From a bacterium (GTDB lineage Bacteria; Myxococcota_A; Bradymonadia; Bradymonadales; Bradymonadaceae): a stretch of 64,000 bases of DNA. Shown here piece after piece: positions 1 through 8,645 of the stretch. The notes beneath the pieces were generated by a model. The model was given only the letters and a program-made list of their open reading frames with translations, had not been told where the DNA came from and ran no database searches. The stretch is taken from positions 248,001 to 312,000 of the forward strand of contig JAUIBR010000001.1 of the NCBI GenBank assembly GCA_030427705.1, written 5' to 3'. Position numbers and translations under genes: made by a program. How positions within the stretch are numbered: the stretch's first letter is position 1; every line of letters begins with the position of its first letter.

Positions 1-101
1 GATTCTGGGGGTACCATTTGGTAGTACCGAATTTGCGGTGCGGAGCCGCCACAGGCGCAGAAAAACAGGGCGACGAGGATCAGCAATACGATCTTCTTCA
101 T
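1..101 (-). CDS. PqiC/YmbA-like ABC transport auxiliary lipoprotein, 5' part only
   Basis: The first 33 codons are in the window and read MKKIVLLILVALFFCACGG, then SAPQIRYYQM. This is a lipoprotein signal peptide with a Cys near residue 18, followed by the xxRYYxL-type start typical of PqiC/YmbA (DUF330) auxiliary lipoproteins. The ATG lies inside the stop of the MCE gene upstream (ATGA overlap), so the two are translationally coupled. Proteins of this family anchor MCE lipid-transport assemblies to the outer membrane. The family call rests on a short N-terminus and on the MCE neighbour; the rest lies beyond the left edge. Confidence 0.6.
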   Translation of the reverse strand, partial: MKKIVLLILVALFFCACGGSAPQIRYYQMVPPE

Positions 102-1120
102 GGAAGCTCCCGTTCTTCTGGGGCATCGCTGAAGAGCAGACGGTTCGGCTTCTCTTCAATCTCACGGCTGAACTGCTTCAGACTATCTGTCGCGATGCGT
201 AAGTTATACATCGTCGCGCGCAGCTGTTCTTGATTCTGACCGACCACATTCGACATGCGCTCTAGCGCGACCTGGAGGGCGCCCAGGACAACCGTGACAC
301 GTTGCACTGCGCCTGACAGGTCGACATTCAAAAGTCGTTGTTGAACCAGCTCGTTCGTCTGATTCAATCCTGCCATAGTCTCTTCCAGCTTCAGTCCTTT
401 CAGCGTGGCGCGTGCTTCATTCACCAACCCCTCAACACTCGCCATGGTGCGTTCAGCACGGTCGCTGGTGCCCTCGACGCTGACAATCGCGCGCTTCAAT
501 GGCTTTCGATTCTCGTCGATGACCTTTTCAACTTCATCCAGCACATCGAGAGTCTTCTTGGACAACGCGTTCAGATTCTTGATGAGCTCGTCGGTATTGC
601 TGAGGATTGAGTCGATCTTACGGCGATTAGACGGACGCGTGATGTCCAGAACGTTATTCATGACCTGCTCAGCCTTCACGGCAAGGTCCTCGGCACGGCC
701 TGTAATCTTATCGATCGCACTCTCGCCAGGCGGAATATTGGAACCTGGCGGTAACAAGTCTGAATCTGCCGTTCCGTCCTGAATCTCGATAAACTTCAAG
801 CCGGTAATGCCCTGAAACACCATGATGGCTGTGGAGTCTTTCTTGATGGGCGTGCCCTTCTCAAGGCCAATAGAGACCTTCACCTGCTCGACGCTGTCAG
901 GGTCGACCTTGATCTCATTGATGACGCCAACCCGCACACCCCGCAGCTTCACAGGTGCACCGACTTCGAGTCCGCTCACGCTATCCGTGAAGTAGATGAA
1001 GTAGGTGTCCTTATCCTCGCCCAGCTTAAGGCCGGCGAAGACCACAAGGGTCACCACGAGAAGCAAAGTTGCTCCCGTGACGAATATCCCAAGTTTGACC
1101 TTCTGTGACTTAGTCGCCAT
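98..1120 (-). CDS. MCE-domain (MlaD-like) lipid transport protein
   Basis: 340 aa. One N-terminal transmembrane anchor (about residues 9-30) is followed by an MCE domain (about 38-115) with the family pattern FTDSVSGLEVGAPVKLRGVRVG. A long helical region (about 150-320) rich in Leu, Glu and Lys follows, as in single-MCE proteins that form a ring on the inner membrane and a helical barrel into the periplasm. Known MCE proteins bind hydrophobic lipids and work with an MlaE permease and MlaF ATPase. Neither is visible here; they could lie beyond the left edge. It follows the RND pump genes on the same strand and overlaps the PqiC-like gene, so one envelope operon is likely. Confidence 0.9.
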   Translation of the reverse strand: MATKSQKVKLGIFVTGATLLLVVTLVVFAGLKLGEDKDTYFIYFTDSVSGLEVGAPVKLRGVRVGVINEIKVDPDSVEQVKVSIGLEKGTPIKKDSTAIMVFQGITGLKFIEIQDGTADSDLLPPGSNIPPGESAIDKITGRAEDLAVKAEQVMNNVLDITRPSNRRKIDSILSNTDELIKNLNALSKKTLDVLDEVEKVIDENRKPLKRAIVSVEGTSDRAERTMASVEGLVNEARATLKGLKLEETMAGLNQTNELVQQRLLNVDLSGAVQRVTVVLGALQVALERMSNVVGQNQEQLRATMYNLRIATDSLKQFSREIEEKPNRLLFSDAPEERELP

Positions 1121-1152
1121 GCCCGAAAGGCTACCATTGATTCAGGTGATCG

Positions 1153-1362
1153 TTAGTTTTTTGTGCGACCCTCAACCCATCCACACGACTCACAATGGCG
1201 CACTCCCGCCATCTGATAGACCCCGTATACCGCCAAGATGGCGCTGGCACAGAATGTCGGGAGGATCAGCAATATGGCGACCACGATGAGGAACAGCCCC
1301 CAAACGTAGCGCCATATCTGACGCTGGCGCGCCACACCACCGCCGCACTCTGGACAGGTCAT
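1153..1362 (-). CDS. Small zinc-ribbon membrane protein
   Basis: 69 aa. A CPEC pair at the N-terminus and a CESC pair near the C-terminus could form one zinc ribbon. Between them lies about 40 hydrophobic residues (roughly 18-52), enough for one long or two short membrane helices, so both Cys pairs would face the same side if there are two helices. The ATG overlaps the stop codon of the RND-TolC gene (ATGA), which supports translation and coupling to the pump. I know no named family with this exact layout; a role in assembly of the pump is only inference from position. Confidence 0.65.
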   Translation of the reverse strand: MTCPECGGGVARQRQIWRYVWGLFLIVVAILLILPTFCASAILAVYGVYQMAGVRHCESCGWVEGRTKN

Positions 1363-4300
1363 TGGCTATTGGGCACGCCGGTGTAACCCGCGAGGTTGTA
1401 CAGGGTCTGAATCGCGAGCTCGACGGCGAGTTTGTCTTGAACCAATGCGATTCGCGCGATGGTCAGGGAGTTTTCGGCATTAATGACATCCAGCTGAGTT
1501 GTTGCGCCGTACTGATACGCCAGATTGGCCTGCTTCGCGGCAGTTTCCGCCAACTCGACCTGCGTCTCACTAGACTCCACTTGGTTTACGAGCCCCAAGT
1601 AATCCGCCCAAGCCTGCTCCATTTCAGCGTTCAGATCACTGCGAACGGACCGTTGACCGACTTCAGCTGCAATGCGATCGGCTTCGATGCGGTCGAGTTC
1701 ACCTTCGCGATAACCACCATCCCAAATGACCCATTCACCACCAAGAATCAACGTCCAACGTGGATCTCCGGGATTGAATGCGGTGTCCTTGGTTCCAGCA
1801 ATCTGGAAGGTTCCGAAGAACGTCGGAAGGTATTGGTAATAGACGTCACTGACGTAAAGGTCTGCGATTTCAAACTGCATATCCGCGAGCTTCACGTCTG
1901 GGCGCTGCGAGATCGCGTCTGCCTTGAGCTTGGACAGGTCAATCGAGTCCGTGTTGGCCTTTGGGAACACGACATCGAAATTCGACGGTGTTTGCAAAAG
2001 GTTGGCAAGCCCCTCGCGAGTCTGAATGAAGCCGATTCGCGCGGAGGTAATCTGCTTCTCGCTTGATACAACGCGCAGTTGAGCGCGTGTCACCTCGAAT
2101 TCGGTGGTTGTTCCAGCATCACGTCGAGCTTCAGTCGCTTCTAGCAACGTCTTGGCTGACCGAAGCTGTTCTGCTGCTACCTCCAAGATCTTTCGTGTTG
2201 TCAGCAGGCTGTAGTAGAGCTGCACGACAGCAAGATCCAACTGCCGCATCGTCTCTTGCACCGAGACATCTGCAATGTCCTTGTTCAAGTACGCGATGCG
2301 CAAGGCGGCGAGCGACCGGAAACTGAACCGCAATGAAGCGGACAACGTCCAGTCGTAGTTCGTCTTTGGCTGGATCACGATCGGGGGCGCACCCGGCTGT
2401 CCACCACTGATGTCGGCCGTGATTTCTTCCTGATTCACGATGAAATTCGCGCCCGCCTTGAACGTCGGAATCAACGTCGAATACGCCTGACGAATCAAGC
2501 CGTCCGCTTTCAGAATCTGAGCTTTTGCTGCCTCGATGTCCAAGTTCTGCTTTCGGACCATTTCTCGAGCTTCTTCAAGCGAGATCTCGCGATCTGCTGG
2601 GATCTGAAACCCCGAAAGGTCGACTTTGGCCGGCGTCAGAATCTTGGACGAATCCAGGTCTTCGGGCGTCGTAAATCGCTCTCCAGGTGGAGGCTGCACA
2701 GGTTGACCATCGGGACCAACCTCTGCTGTCGTTCCATCTGGCTGAGCCGCTGGTTGGGCAGGATTGTCCTGTGCGTTCGCAATATACGGTGTAAGCGCGA
2801 TGAACATGACGGCAGCCGTTGCCGCTCCGCCGCGCAACACAAGCTTCTTCAGCTTGTCGCTCACATCGTCGAAGAAGGAGTACAGCACCGGAACAACAAT
2901 CAGGGTCAGAACGGTCGCGACGAGCAATCCTGCCACAATCACGTTCGCCATCGGCCCCCACATTTCGACGGAGCGACCGCCAACCACGATCTGCGTATTC
3001 ACAAAGTCCAAACTGACGCCTAGGACGAGCGGTGCAAGTCCCAGAACCGTCGTCGTCGCGGTCAACAACACAGGGCGGAAGCGCACGAGCCCAGCAGTCA
3101 GCGACGCTTCATAGCTGCTCATTCCTCGTTCCTTGAGTTTGTTTGCATAGTCGATCAACACAATCGAGTTGTTCACCACCACCCCGGCCAAACTGATGAT
3201 GCCAATGCCGGTCATGATCACACCAAATGGTTGCTGGAAGATGACCAAGCTGAGGAACACCCCAATGAGACTCAGCAACACGCTACCAACGATGATGAGC
3301 GGCTGCAGAATCGAGTTGAATTCGGTGATCAGAATCAGGGCAATGAGGAACAGCGCGGCTAGAAGCGCGCGGGCTAGGAAGTCACCGGCCTCTTTCTGGT
3401 CTTCGTTCTCACCGGTGTAGCGAATCTGGTAACCCGCCGGAATGTCGAGCTTGCTCACACGCGCCTGCACTTCCGTGAGGAGTTCCGCAGGCAGGTAGCC
3501 TTTACCCGCGCCTGCCGTCACCGTCACGACGCGGTCTTGATCCTTGTGTCGGATCGAACCCGCACCACCTCGAACTTCAACTGTGGCCAATTCCGTGATT
3601 GGAATGTGGAAATTGTCTTTGTTCACGATGCGCAACATCGACACATCTTCGATGCTTCGGCGCTTATCCTCCGGCAGCTTCACGACGATATCGTATTCTT
3701 CGTCACCCTCGCGGAAAACGGAGGCCTCGGTACCATTGATGGCCGTACGCACGGTCTGCGCGATGCCACGTGTATCAACGCCGGCGACCGCTGCGCGCGA
3801 GCGATCCACGATGACGTGAACCTCAGGGCGACTGAGTTCGAGGTCATCACGGAGGTCGATCAAACCAGGAACAGTGCGGATTTTATCCTTAACCTGCCGA
3901 GCGATGTCACTCATGACACGCAAGTCTTCACCAACGATCTCAATGTTTACCGGTTCGCCAGCGGGTGGCCCCATGTTTTCCTTCTTCAGAACAACCGTCG
4001 CCCCGGGCACATCAGCATAGGCCTGGCGCAGCTCCTCCATGAAATCCAAGGGGTCCGATTCCTGGTGCTCGATATCGACGAGGTCGACGGTGATCTTGCC
4101 GTAGTGCGATGCACTACCACCGGCCGCCATCCCGCCGTCTCCGCTCTTGACGCCGGCATCGGCAATCCAAGCGTCCATCAACTCCGGCTTCGAACCAACC
4201 GCACCCTCAAGGCGTTGAATCAACTTTTCCGTCGTATCCAGGCGTGTACCGTCAGGCATTTCGATATCGACGTTGAATCGTTCTGGAGTGGTCGCAGGGA

Positions 4301-5978
4301 AGAACTCAACACCGTTGTTCGCTGCACCAAACGTCATGCACGACCCCACCAGCGCAAGCGGTGCGGCCAAGATAATCACCCACCGATGACGCAACGACCA
4401 CTCAAGTGACGCGCGATAGCTTCGGTAGACCATATTGTCGGGGATCTCGTTTTCTGAGTACGAGACACCAGGCTTCACCTTCAACAGGGTCGCGCAAAGC
4501 GTCGGGTTGATGACCAACGCGACAAAGAGCGAACTGATAAGGGTAATGATCACCGTCAGGGGTAGATACCCCATGAACTCGCCCATAACTCCGGGCCAGA
4601 AGAGCATGGGGAAGAACGCAGCCACGGTCGTTGCCGTGGACGCGATAACGGCCCAGCCGACCTCGCGTGTGCCTTCACGTGCAGCCTCCATCCGGTCTTT
4701 GCCTTCGGTGGCGTGGCGATAGATGTTTTCGACGATCACGATCGCATTATCGACGAGCATCCCCAGTGCCAAGATGAGGCTGAAGAGCACAACCATATTC
4801 AGCGTGATGCCCAACATACTAAGCACAAGGAAGGTGATGAGCATCGACATGGGCACGCTGATCGCAACGAAGAGCGCATTCCGGAATCCGCCCATAAAGA
4901 ACAACAAGGTGATCAACACCAACAACAATCCGCTGATGATATTGTTCTCAAGGTCATGGACCTGCGCCTTAATCTGCACCGACATGTCATTGATAATGAC
5001 GATATTGATGCCTTCTGGAACGCGTGATTCATAGTCCTTGATTACCCTTCTGGACGCCTCAGCGATGTCGATAATGTTCTCGCCAGCACGCTTCACGACG
5101 GACAGTGAGACGTTAGTCTGTGTCACCTGGACTGTCTGACCGCCGACCTCTTTCCAGGTGGTGAGACGGCTGTAGGTCTTAGGTTCTTTGTATGTGTCGA
5201 CGACCTTAGCAATGTCGCGCAGATACACCGGATTACCGTCCGGAGCCTTAACGACGAGGTCTTCCATCATCTGGACGTTCTCGAACTCACCGGGTACGCG
5301 CACCGTGTACTTCATCGGACCGACATCGATGCTACCGCCAGGCAGGTTGATGTTTTCGGCCTGAATCTTGGTGATGACGTCGTTAAGCGAAACGTTGTGG
5401 TACAGCAGCTTCTGTGGGTCGACGAGGACCTGAATCTCGCGCTCCACGCCGCCCGCAAGGTCCACGCGAAGGACGCCAGGTTGTTTCTCGATATCGTCCT
5501 GAATGTCTTCTGCGAGCTCTTTGAGACGGACTGGATCCATGTCGCCGGAAACGTTGGCAATGAGCACAGGCCAATCGCTCGAGTTAATCTCGATGATTTC
5601 CGGGTCCTCTGCGTCTGGCGGCAAGTCCGGTTTCGCCTTGTCCACCTTGTCGCGGATCTTCTGCAATGCGTCGTCGATAACGACGTCCGGCTCGAACTCC
5701 AAAGTAATCAGCGACACTGATTCCGCGGACGTACTGGTCATTTTCTTGAGGCCACGCAGTGCGGTGAACTCTTTCTCAAGCGGCTGCGTAACCAGAGTTT
5801 CGATGTCCGCCGGAGACACACCAAAATATGGAGTGCTGACGATGACGATTGGGATCGCGATATCGGGCGCCGCCTCGCGCGGAAGGCCCTGGTAAGCGAT
5901 CCATCCGCCGATCGTCAAAATGACGATCAGGGCGTAGACAGTCGTCGAGTGCGAAATTGAAAAGTCGGTGACTTTCAC
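1359..5978 (-). CDS. RND efflux permease fused to a TolC-type outer-membrane channel
   Basis: 1539 aa, far longer than an RND pump (about 1030 aa). Residues 1 to about 1045 form a full AcrB-type RND permease with twelve expected membrane helices, two porter regions and the proton-relay helix motif GMLVDNAIVIVEN. After the last helix comes KLKKLVLRGG, a hydrophobic stretch, then ANA before Gln1070. This looks like an internal signal peptide with a type I cleavage site after residue 1069. Residues about 1070-1539 begin with a Pro/Gln linker, then a TolC/OEP domain with two repeats (LDLAVVQLYYSLL, TEFEVTRAQL, TTQLDVINAENSL). RND proteins end in the cytoplasm, so the linker has the right topology to export the TolC part. 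CusA/CzcA-TolC fusions are known in Bacteroidetes; this is an AcrB-like version. Confidence 0.95.
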   Translation of the reverse strand: MKVTDFSISHSTTVYALIVILTIGGWIAYQGLPREAAPDIAIPIVIVSTPYFGVSPADIETLVTQPLEKEFTALRGLKKMTSTSAESVSLITLEFEPDVVIDDALQKIRDKVDKAKPDLPPDAEDPEIIEINSSDWPVLIANVSGDMDPVRLKELAEDIQDDIEKQPGVLRVDLAGGVEREIQVLVDPQKLLYHNVSLNDVITKIQAENINLPGGSIDVGPMKYTVRVPGEFENVQMMEDLVVKAPDGNPVYLRDIAKVVDTYKEPKTYSRLTTWKEVGGQTVQVTQTNVSLSVVKRAGENIIDIAEASRRVIKDYESRVPEGINIVIINDMSVQIKAQVHDLENNIISGLLLVLITLLFFMGGFRNALFVAISVPMSMLITFLVLSMLGITLNMVVLFSLILALGMLVDNAIVIVENIYRHATEGKDRMEAAREGTREVGWAVIASTATTVAAFFPMLFWPGVMGEFMGYLPLTVIITLISSLFVALVINPTLCATLLKVKPGVSYSENEIPDNMVYRSYRASLEWSLRHRWVIILAAPLALVGSCMTFGAANNGVEFFPATTPERFNVDIEMPDGTRLDTTEKLIQRLEGAVGSKPELMDAWIADAGVKSGDGGMAAGGSASHYGKITVDLVDIEHQESDPLDFMEELRQAYADVPGATVVLKKENMGPPAGEPVNIEIVGEDLRVMSDIARQVKDKIRTVPGLIDLRDDLELSRPEVHVIVDRSRAAVAGVDTRGIAQTVRTAINGTEASVFREGDEEYDIVVKLPEDKRRSIEDVSMLRIVNKDNFHIPITELATVEVRGGAGSIRHKDQDRVVTVTAGAGKGYLPAELLTEVQARVSKLDIPAGYQIRYTGENEDQKEAGDFLARALLAALFLIALILITEFNSILQPLIIVGSVLLSLIGVFLSLVIFQQPFGVIMTGIGIISLAGVVVNNSIVLIDYANKLKERGMSSYEASLTAGLVRFRPVLLTATTTVLGLAPLVLGVSLDFVNTQIVVGGRSVEMWGPMANVIVAGLLVATVLTLIVVPVLYSFFDDVSDKLKKLVLRGGAATAAVMFIALTPYIANAQDNPAQPAAQPDGTTAEVGPDGQPVQPPPGERFTTPEDLDSSKILTPAKVDLSGFQIPADREISLEEAREMVRKQNLDIEAAKAQILKADGLIRQAYSTLIPTFKAGANFIVNQEEITADISGGQPGAPPIVIQPKTNYDWTLSASLRFSFRSLAALRIAYLNKDIADVSVQETMRQLDLAVVQLYYSLLTTRKILEVAAEQLRSAKTLLEATEARRDAGTTTEFEVTRAQLRVVSSEKQITSARIGFIQTREGLANLLQTPSNFDVVFPKANTDSIDLSKLKADAISQRPDVKLADMQFEIADLYVSDVYYQYLPTFFGTFQIAGTKDTAFNPGDPRWTLILGGEWVIWDGGYREGELDRIEADRIAAEVGQRSVRSDLNAEMEQAWADYLGLVNQVESSETQVELAETAAKQANLAYQYGATTQLDVINAENSLTIARIALVQDKLAVELAIQTLYNLAGYTGVPNSQ

Positions 5979-5995
5979 TGTTGTTCTCCCTTCGC

Positions 5996-7165
5996 TTACT
6001 TGGCTTCAGCGAGTTTGGAATCACCGTCGGGCTTCGATTTGGACGCACTCTCGTCGTCCTTTCCGGCTTCATCCGCAGGGGCTTGTTCAGCTTGTGGCTT
6101 CGATTTGGCGTTCGCCTCGCGTTCTGCAACGACCTTCACCAACGTGCCATCGACGATAGAACGGTGTCCTTTGACGATGAGCCGGTCGCCATCTTTCAGT
6201 CCTTCAGTGACGACCACGCTCTCACCGCTGGTCGGGCCGAGCTTGACGACGTGAAGTTCCGCCTTGCCTTCTTTTCCGTCGGTCGGCAGGACCATCGCTT
6301 CCTGACGCTGGTAGCCTTCAAGAATCGAATCGCGGGGCACCAATACGACGCTTCCCCAGTCTTTGCGCGGGACAATGATGCGTGCCCGCATGCCTGGAAG
6401 GAGCTTCAAATCCTTGTTTTCGACATGGATCTCAACAGGGAATGTGCGGGTATTCGGAGTCGCAACGATCCCACGCCGATAGACCTTCCCATCCACGGAG
6501 AGGTCGAGGGCCGGAAGGTAGATCTCGACGGGCTCTTCCTCGCGGATGAATCGGATGTCGCTCTCGGGAATCGCCGCATTAACCTTGACCGTGGAGTAGT
6601 CCACGATGTGGGCCAGGGGCGCGCCGGGATTCACGTATTCACCCTTCTCGGCAGACTTCGTTGCGACCCAGCCTTCAATCGGGCTTCGCACGTTGGTCTT
6701 GCCCATCCCGACCCGAGCTTGCTTGATGCTCAAGTTGGACGAGTCGACCTGTGCCTGAGCCTGGTCGAGCTGTTGCGGCGTCGCCAGCCCTTGTGAGGCA
6801 AGCTTCTTCGTCCGCTCAAATTCTCGTTTTGCGGTTGCAAGCTGGCTCTGCAGGAGCGCGATTTGAGCCGAGTTAAGGTCTGAATCCACTCTCAACAGAA
6901 GCTTGCCCTTTTTGATCTTGTCGCCCTCCTCGAATGGAGCCGACAAGACCCGGCCAGCCGCTTCGGCGGAAACCTTCACCTCGTGGATGGGTTCAACGAC
7001 ACCTGAGACCTCGACCCTGTCGACGAATTTCTGCGTCGTGATCGTCATTGTCTCAACAGGAATCGCCATGACTTCTGTTTCTGTCTTGGCTTCTTCCTCG
7101 GGTTTGCAGGCAACGAAACCCGTCGCAAGCAAGGCGATTAGCAATATGTGATTTTTATGTTTCAT
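5996..7165 (-). CDS. RND efflux periplasmic adaptor lipoprotein (HlyD/AcrA family)
   Basis: 389 aa. Signal peptide with lipobox GFVAC at about residue 20, so it is lipid-anchored like AcrA. Beta-barrel and lipoyl half-motifs (VEVSGVVEPIHEVKVSAEAAGRV, then VRSPIEGWVATKSAEKGEYVNPG) flank an alpha-hairpin at about residues 95-150. A membrane-proximal domain follows, and the tail is Lys/Asp/Glu-rich (about 345-389). It bridges the inner-membrane pump and outer channel. It lies 17 bp upstream of the RND-TolC gene and just downstream of the TetR gene, so all three are probably cotranscribed. The charged C-terminal tail is longer than usual. Confidence 0.95.
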   Translation of the reverse strand: MKHKNHILLIALLATGFVACKPEEEAKTETEVMAIPVETMTITTQKFVDRVEVSGVVEPIHEVKVSAEAAGRVLSAPFEEGDKIKKGKLLLRVDSDLNSAQIALLQSQLATAKREFERTKKLASQGLATPQQLDQAQAQVDSSNLSIKQARVGMGKTNVRSPIEGWVATKSAEKGEYVNPGAPLAHIVDYSTVKVNAAIPESDIRFIREEEPVEIYLPALDLSVDGKVYRRGIVATPNTRTFPVEIHVENKDLKLLPGMRARIIVPRKDWGSVVLVPRDSILEGYQRQEAMVLPTDGKEGKAELHVVKLGPTSGESVVVTEGLKDGDRLIVKGHRSIVDGTLVKVVAEREANAKSKPQAEQAPADEAGKDDESASKSKPDGDSKLAEAK

Positions 7166-7174
7166 TACGGTTCC

Positions 7175-7831
7175 TCAGCGGGCCCTCCCCGCACCGTTCA
7201 GAAAAAAGTCGACAAGATTCTCGACCGCATCAGGGCCGGTCATCTCGTCCAGATATCTCTCTGCTTCCGACTCCGGAAGCACTTCCAGCGTTTTCAGTCC
7301 CCTCATCAGCTCGATACCAATCAAACCGATGAACCGATCGGCCAGCCCCTTGTAATCGTCGGTGTTGGGCTCGAATTCCGATGCGGCTTGTGCCTGTCGA
7401 AAAATCTCGGCCACTTGGTCCACAGTGTCGTCATGTTCACAGCGAATATCGTAGTCCGGGCGGCTCTCTCGCGGGCCAAAGAGCACCGCGTAGATGAACT
7501 GCAGGATGTATGGATTTTCGCGGAGTGACTCAAAATGAAGCTCCACCAACGCTCGCAACTTAGATCGAAACGCGACAGAACTCTGCACAATCGCTGCGAC
7601 ATTTTCGTGCCGATAGCGCATGAGATGGTTCAGCGTGCGCTCAAACAACGTCTCTTTGTTGTCGAAATAGTAGTAGAGCATCGGATTGGTGACCTGAGCT
7701 TCCTGCACAATCTCCCGAACACTCGTCGCTGCATAACCTTTCTGGGCAAACAGTCGAATGGCCGCTCCCATGATGCGCTCCGCATTCTGTGGGAGTTTCT
7801 CGGGTGTGCTGATTGTGGACTCGGTCGTCAT
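7175..7831 (-). CDS. TetR/AcrR-family repressor
   Basis: 218 aa from the chosen ATG. Residues about 17-62 form the TetR helix-turn-helix (AAIRLFAQKGYAATSVREIVQEAQV...LYYYFDNKETLF). The remainder is a helical ligand and dimer domain. The start at 7831 is preferred because GGAGG lies six bases upstream; a longer reading frame exists but lacks this site. It is the first gene before the adaptor and RND-TolC genes on the same strand, so it most likely represses this efflux operon and itself. The inverted repeat at 7875-7890 is a candidate operator. Confidence 0.92.
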   Translation of the reverse strand: MTTESTISTPEKLPQNAERIMGAAIRLFAQKGYAATSVREIVQEAQVTNPMLYYYFDNKETLFERTLNHLMRYRHENVAAIVQSSVAFRSKLRALVELHFESLRENPYILQFIYAVLFGPRESRPDYDIRCEHDDTVDQVAEIFRQAQAASEFEPNTDDYKGLADRFIGLIGIELMRGLKTLEVLPESEAERYLDEMTGPDAVENLVDFFLNGAGRAR

Positions 7832-7874
7832 TGGCATCCTCCGCGCGGTAAGATGCCACAAAATCCCAAAGGAG

Positions 7875-7890
7875 TTTAACAAACGTTAAA
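7875..7890. promoter_or_regulatory. Candidate TetR operator (inverted repeat)
   Basis: TTTAAC-AAAC-GTTAAA is a perfect 6-bp inverted repeat with a 4-bp spacer, 44 bp upstream of the TetR start codon. Autoregulated TetR operons usually carry such a palindrome here. Binding is inferred from position and symmetry only. Confidence 0.4.
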
Positions 7891-7895
7891 ATTTC

Positions 7896-7993
7896 TTAGT
7901 AAGGCGGTTAAGCGAGGTAGGACGGGGAAGATCTCTTAGTAAGGCGGGGAAGATTTCTTAGTAAGGCGGGGAAGGATAGTAAGGCGGGGAAGG
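7896..7993 (+). repeat. Purine-rich repeat cluster, TTAGTAAGGCGGGGAAG family (left of GxxExxY gene)
   Basis: Four copies of the same word lie at about 7896, 7936, 7958 and 7977. The middle two are identical over TTAGTAAGGCGGGGAAG; the first diverges after GGCGG and the last begins one base later. Related copies lie at 8449-8554 and, on the minus strand, at 31682-31776. No ORF spans the cluster. Confidence 0.85.
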
Positions 7994-8060
7994 TCGGTTA
8001 AAAGTACGCAACGGTTTTGGTGCGACGACGATAACGATTCGACAATGAACAGGAGTCGTT

Positions 8061-8468
8061 ATGTCGAAGAACACACTTTCATACGCCATCGTCGCTTGTG
8101 CGATTGAGGTTCACAAAGCGCTTGGCCCGGGATGTCGCGAGAAGATCTACCACGAGTGCCTCGCCACTGAATTTAGGCACCGGAACATACAATTTGAACA
8201 CAACGTGCCTATCACGCTCGTCTACCGGGACGTTGTGCGGGAGCGGGCGCTTTTCGCAGATTTCGTTGTGACAGACGGCGAAACCACAATCCTGGTCGAG
8301 ATAAAGGCTGCGGCTTCGTTGCAAGGGAACGCAATCCCTCAAGCTCTAACCTACATGCGGCTGAAAAAGGTAGAACGCGGTATGGTCATCAATTTCGGTT
8401 TTCCAACCGTGACCGAAGGCGTCCGCCACCTCAGCATCTCCAAAGAGCTTAGTAAGGCGGAGAAGTAG
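8061..8468 (+). CDS. GxxExxY protein (PD-(D/E)xK-like putative nuclease)
   Basis: 135 aa, the usual length for the GxxExxY family (TIGR04256). The signature GPGCREKIYHECL (G..E..Y) lies at about residues 22-34. A nuclease-like core follows: ADFVV with an acidic residue, and ILVEIKA (ExK) at about residues 85-91. The biochemical role of the family is not established. AGGAG lies five bases before the ATG. The last codons and the TAG stop are made by the first copy of the downstream repeat, and the same repeat word also occurs in the upstream gap. It is not clearly in an operon with either neighbour. Confidence 0.88.
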   Translation: MSKNTLSYAIVACAIEVHKALGPGCREKIYHECLATEFRHRNIQFEHNVPITLVYRDVVRERALFADFVVTDGETTILVEIKAAASLQGNAIPQALTYMRLKKVERGMVINFGFPTVTEGVRHLSISKELSKAEK

Positions 8469-8554
8469 AAGAAGGCGGAGAAGTAGAAGAAGGCGGAGAA
8501 GTAGAAGAAGGCGGAGAAGAAGAACTTCCCCGCCCCCTTCTCCGCCTTATTAAG
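8449..8554 (+). repeat. Tandem and inverted repeat at the 3' end of the GxxExxY gene
   Basis: TTAGTAAGGCGGAGAAG at 8449 encodes the end of the GxxExxY protein. Three perfect tandem 18-mers TAGAAGAAGGCGGAGAAG follow at 8466, 8484 and 8502. From about 8525 the sequence turns into the inverted form (CTTCCCCGCC, then CTTCTCCGCCTTATTAAG), so the transcript could fold into a long hairpin. Same word family as 7896-7993. Confidence 0.9.
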
Positions 8555-8645
8555 GAGAAACATACCGACCGGTTGGTTTGCAATCTCCCAAACATTGTGT
8601 GATAGTATGTTCACAACACATTCGTGTTGGTTTTGAGGGACTGCT

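Noticed and set aside
3537-4409. 290-aa plus-strand ORF
   Set aside because: Antisense to the RND domain; open only through codon bias.
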